13,448 bases of DNA from Heyndrickxia sporothermodurans. Its GTDB lineage: Bacteria; Bacillota; Bacilli; Bacillales; Bacillaceae_C. The notes beneath the pieces are model-generated. The model worked only from the letters and a program-made list of their open reading frames with translations. It searched no databases and was not told the origin of the DNA. This document shows positions 13,382 to 13,448 of this stretch, one piece after another; the first letter of the stretch is position 1, and each line of letters begins with the position of its first letter. The stretch lies in the NCBI RefSeq assembly GCF_016785185.1, contig NZ_JAEKDY010000096.1; one strand, given 5' to 3'. A program made the position numbers and the translations under genes.

Positions 13382-13448
13382 TTAGGTGGGGAGCTCCCGC
13401 AATCGCTCTTGACAAACACGCCAATGGTTTGATCCAAGGTTAACAAGG
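13382..13448 (-). other. GC-richer window edge, possible end of another element or gene
   Basis: The last 65 bp are clearly richer in G/C than the AT-rich DNA before them. Leftward, one frame reads LVNLGSNHWRVCQERLRELP and ends with TAA at 13384-13382, which would fit a gene tail entering from the right. All three minus frames are open over this short distance, so the coding call is weak. A TTGTTAACC match is shared with the left edge (minus strand). Confidence 0.25.

Overview
The window is AT-rich, and its signals are those of a low-GC Gram-positive bacterium of the Bacillaceae type. It has strong purine-rich Shine-Dalgarno sites, GTG and TTG starts, Rho-independent terminators, a Gram-positive lipoprotein, a SipW-type signal peptidase and a YjhB-like Nudix protein. 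Species cannot be set from the sequence alone. No rRNA, tRNA, CRISPR array or complete transposase was seen.

Left part (1-2740). The first ~120 bases look like the edge of another element. They hold a leftward promoter (TTGAAC, 17 bp, TATGAT), a strong Shine-Dalgarno and an ATG at position 6 leading out of the window. This sequence abuts a flavin-dependent monooxygenase of the NtaA/SnaA/DszA type that has lost its N-terminal part. A strong hairpin terminator separates it from a two-gene unit: a class I SAM methyltransferase and a Nudix hydrolase.

Mosaic and decay zone (2730-5200). A C-terminal coding remnant and a hairpin precede a Gfo/Idh/MocA oxidoreductase whose first 24 codons (2928-2999) are separated from the rest (3960-4907) by 960 bp. 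The intervening DNA is a complete leftward transcription unit: candidate promoter, a 197-aa secreted bacteriocin-like precursor, a 58-aa two-helix membrane protein that may be its immunity protein, and a terminator at the very edge. It has no mobility gene. Removing it rejoins the oxidoreductase in frame at a shared ATG. Beyond lie a broken HU-like DNA-binding fragment (minus strand) and an ORF tail whose stop overlaps the GTG start of a 100-aa membrane protein.

Middle part (5500-10540). A YbaK-family Cys-tRNA(Pro) deacylase converges on a GntR/FCD regulator. The regulator diverges from a four-gene unit: solute-binding lipoprotein, a lysine-6-dehydrogenase-like oxidoreductase, an ABC permease and an ABC ATPase. 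A perfect 17-bp palindrome matching the FCD-type operator core lies between regulator and operon. The likely logic is GntR-controlled uptake of an amino acid followed by its oxidation.

Right part (10540-13448). A secreted protein with three Ig-like modules and a C39-like peptidase domain has its signal peptide shifted out of frame at a run of seven T. It converges on an orphan sipW-type signal peptidase gene. The last ~630 bp carry no clear gene, but hold repeated CCAATTT/GGTAAT motifs and, in the last 65 bp, a more GC-rich stretch that may be the edge of another element.
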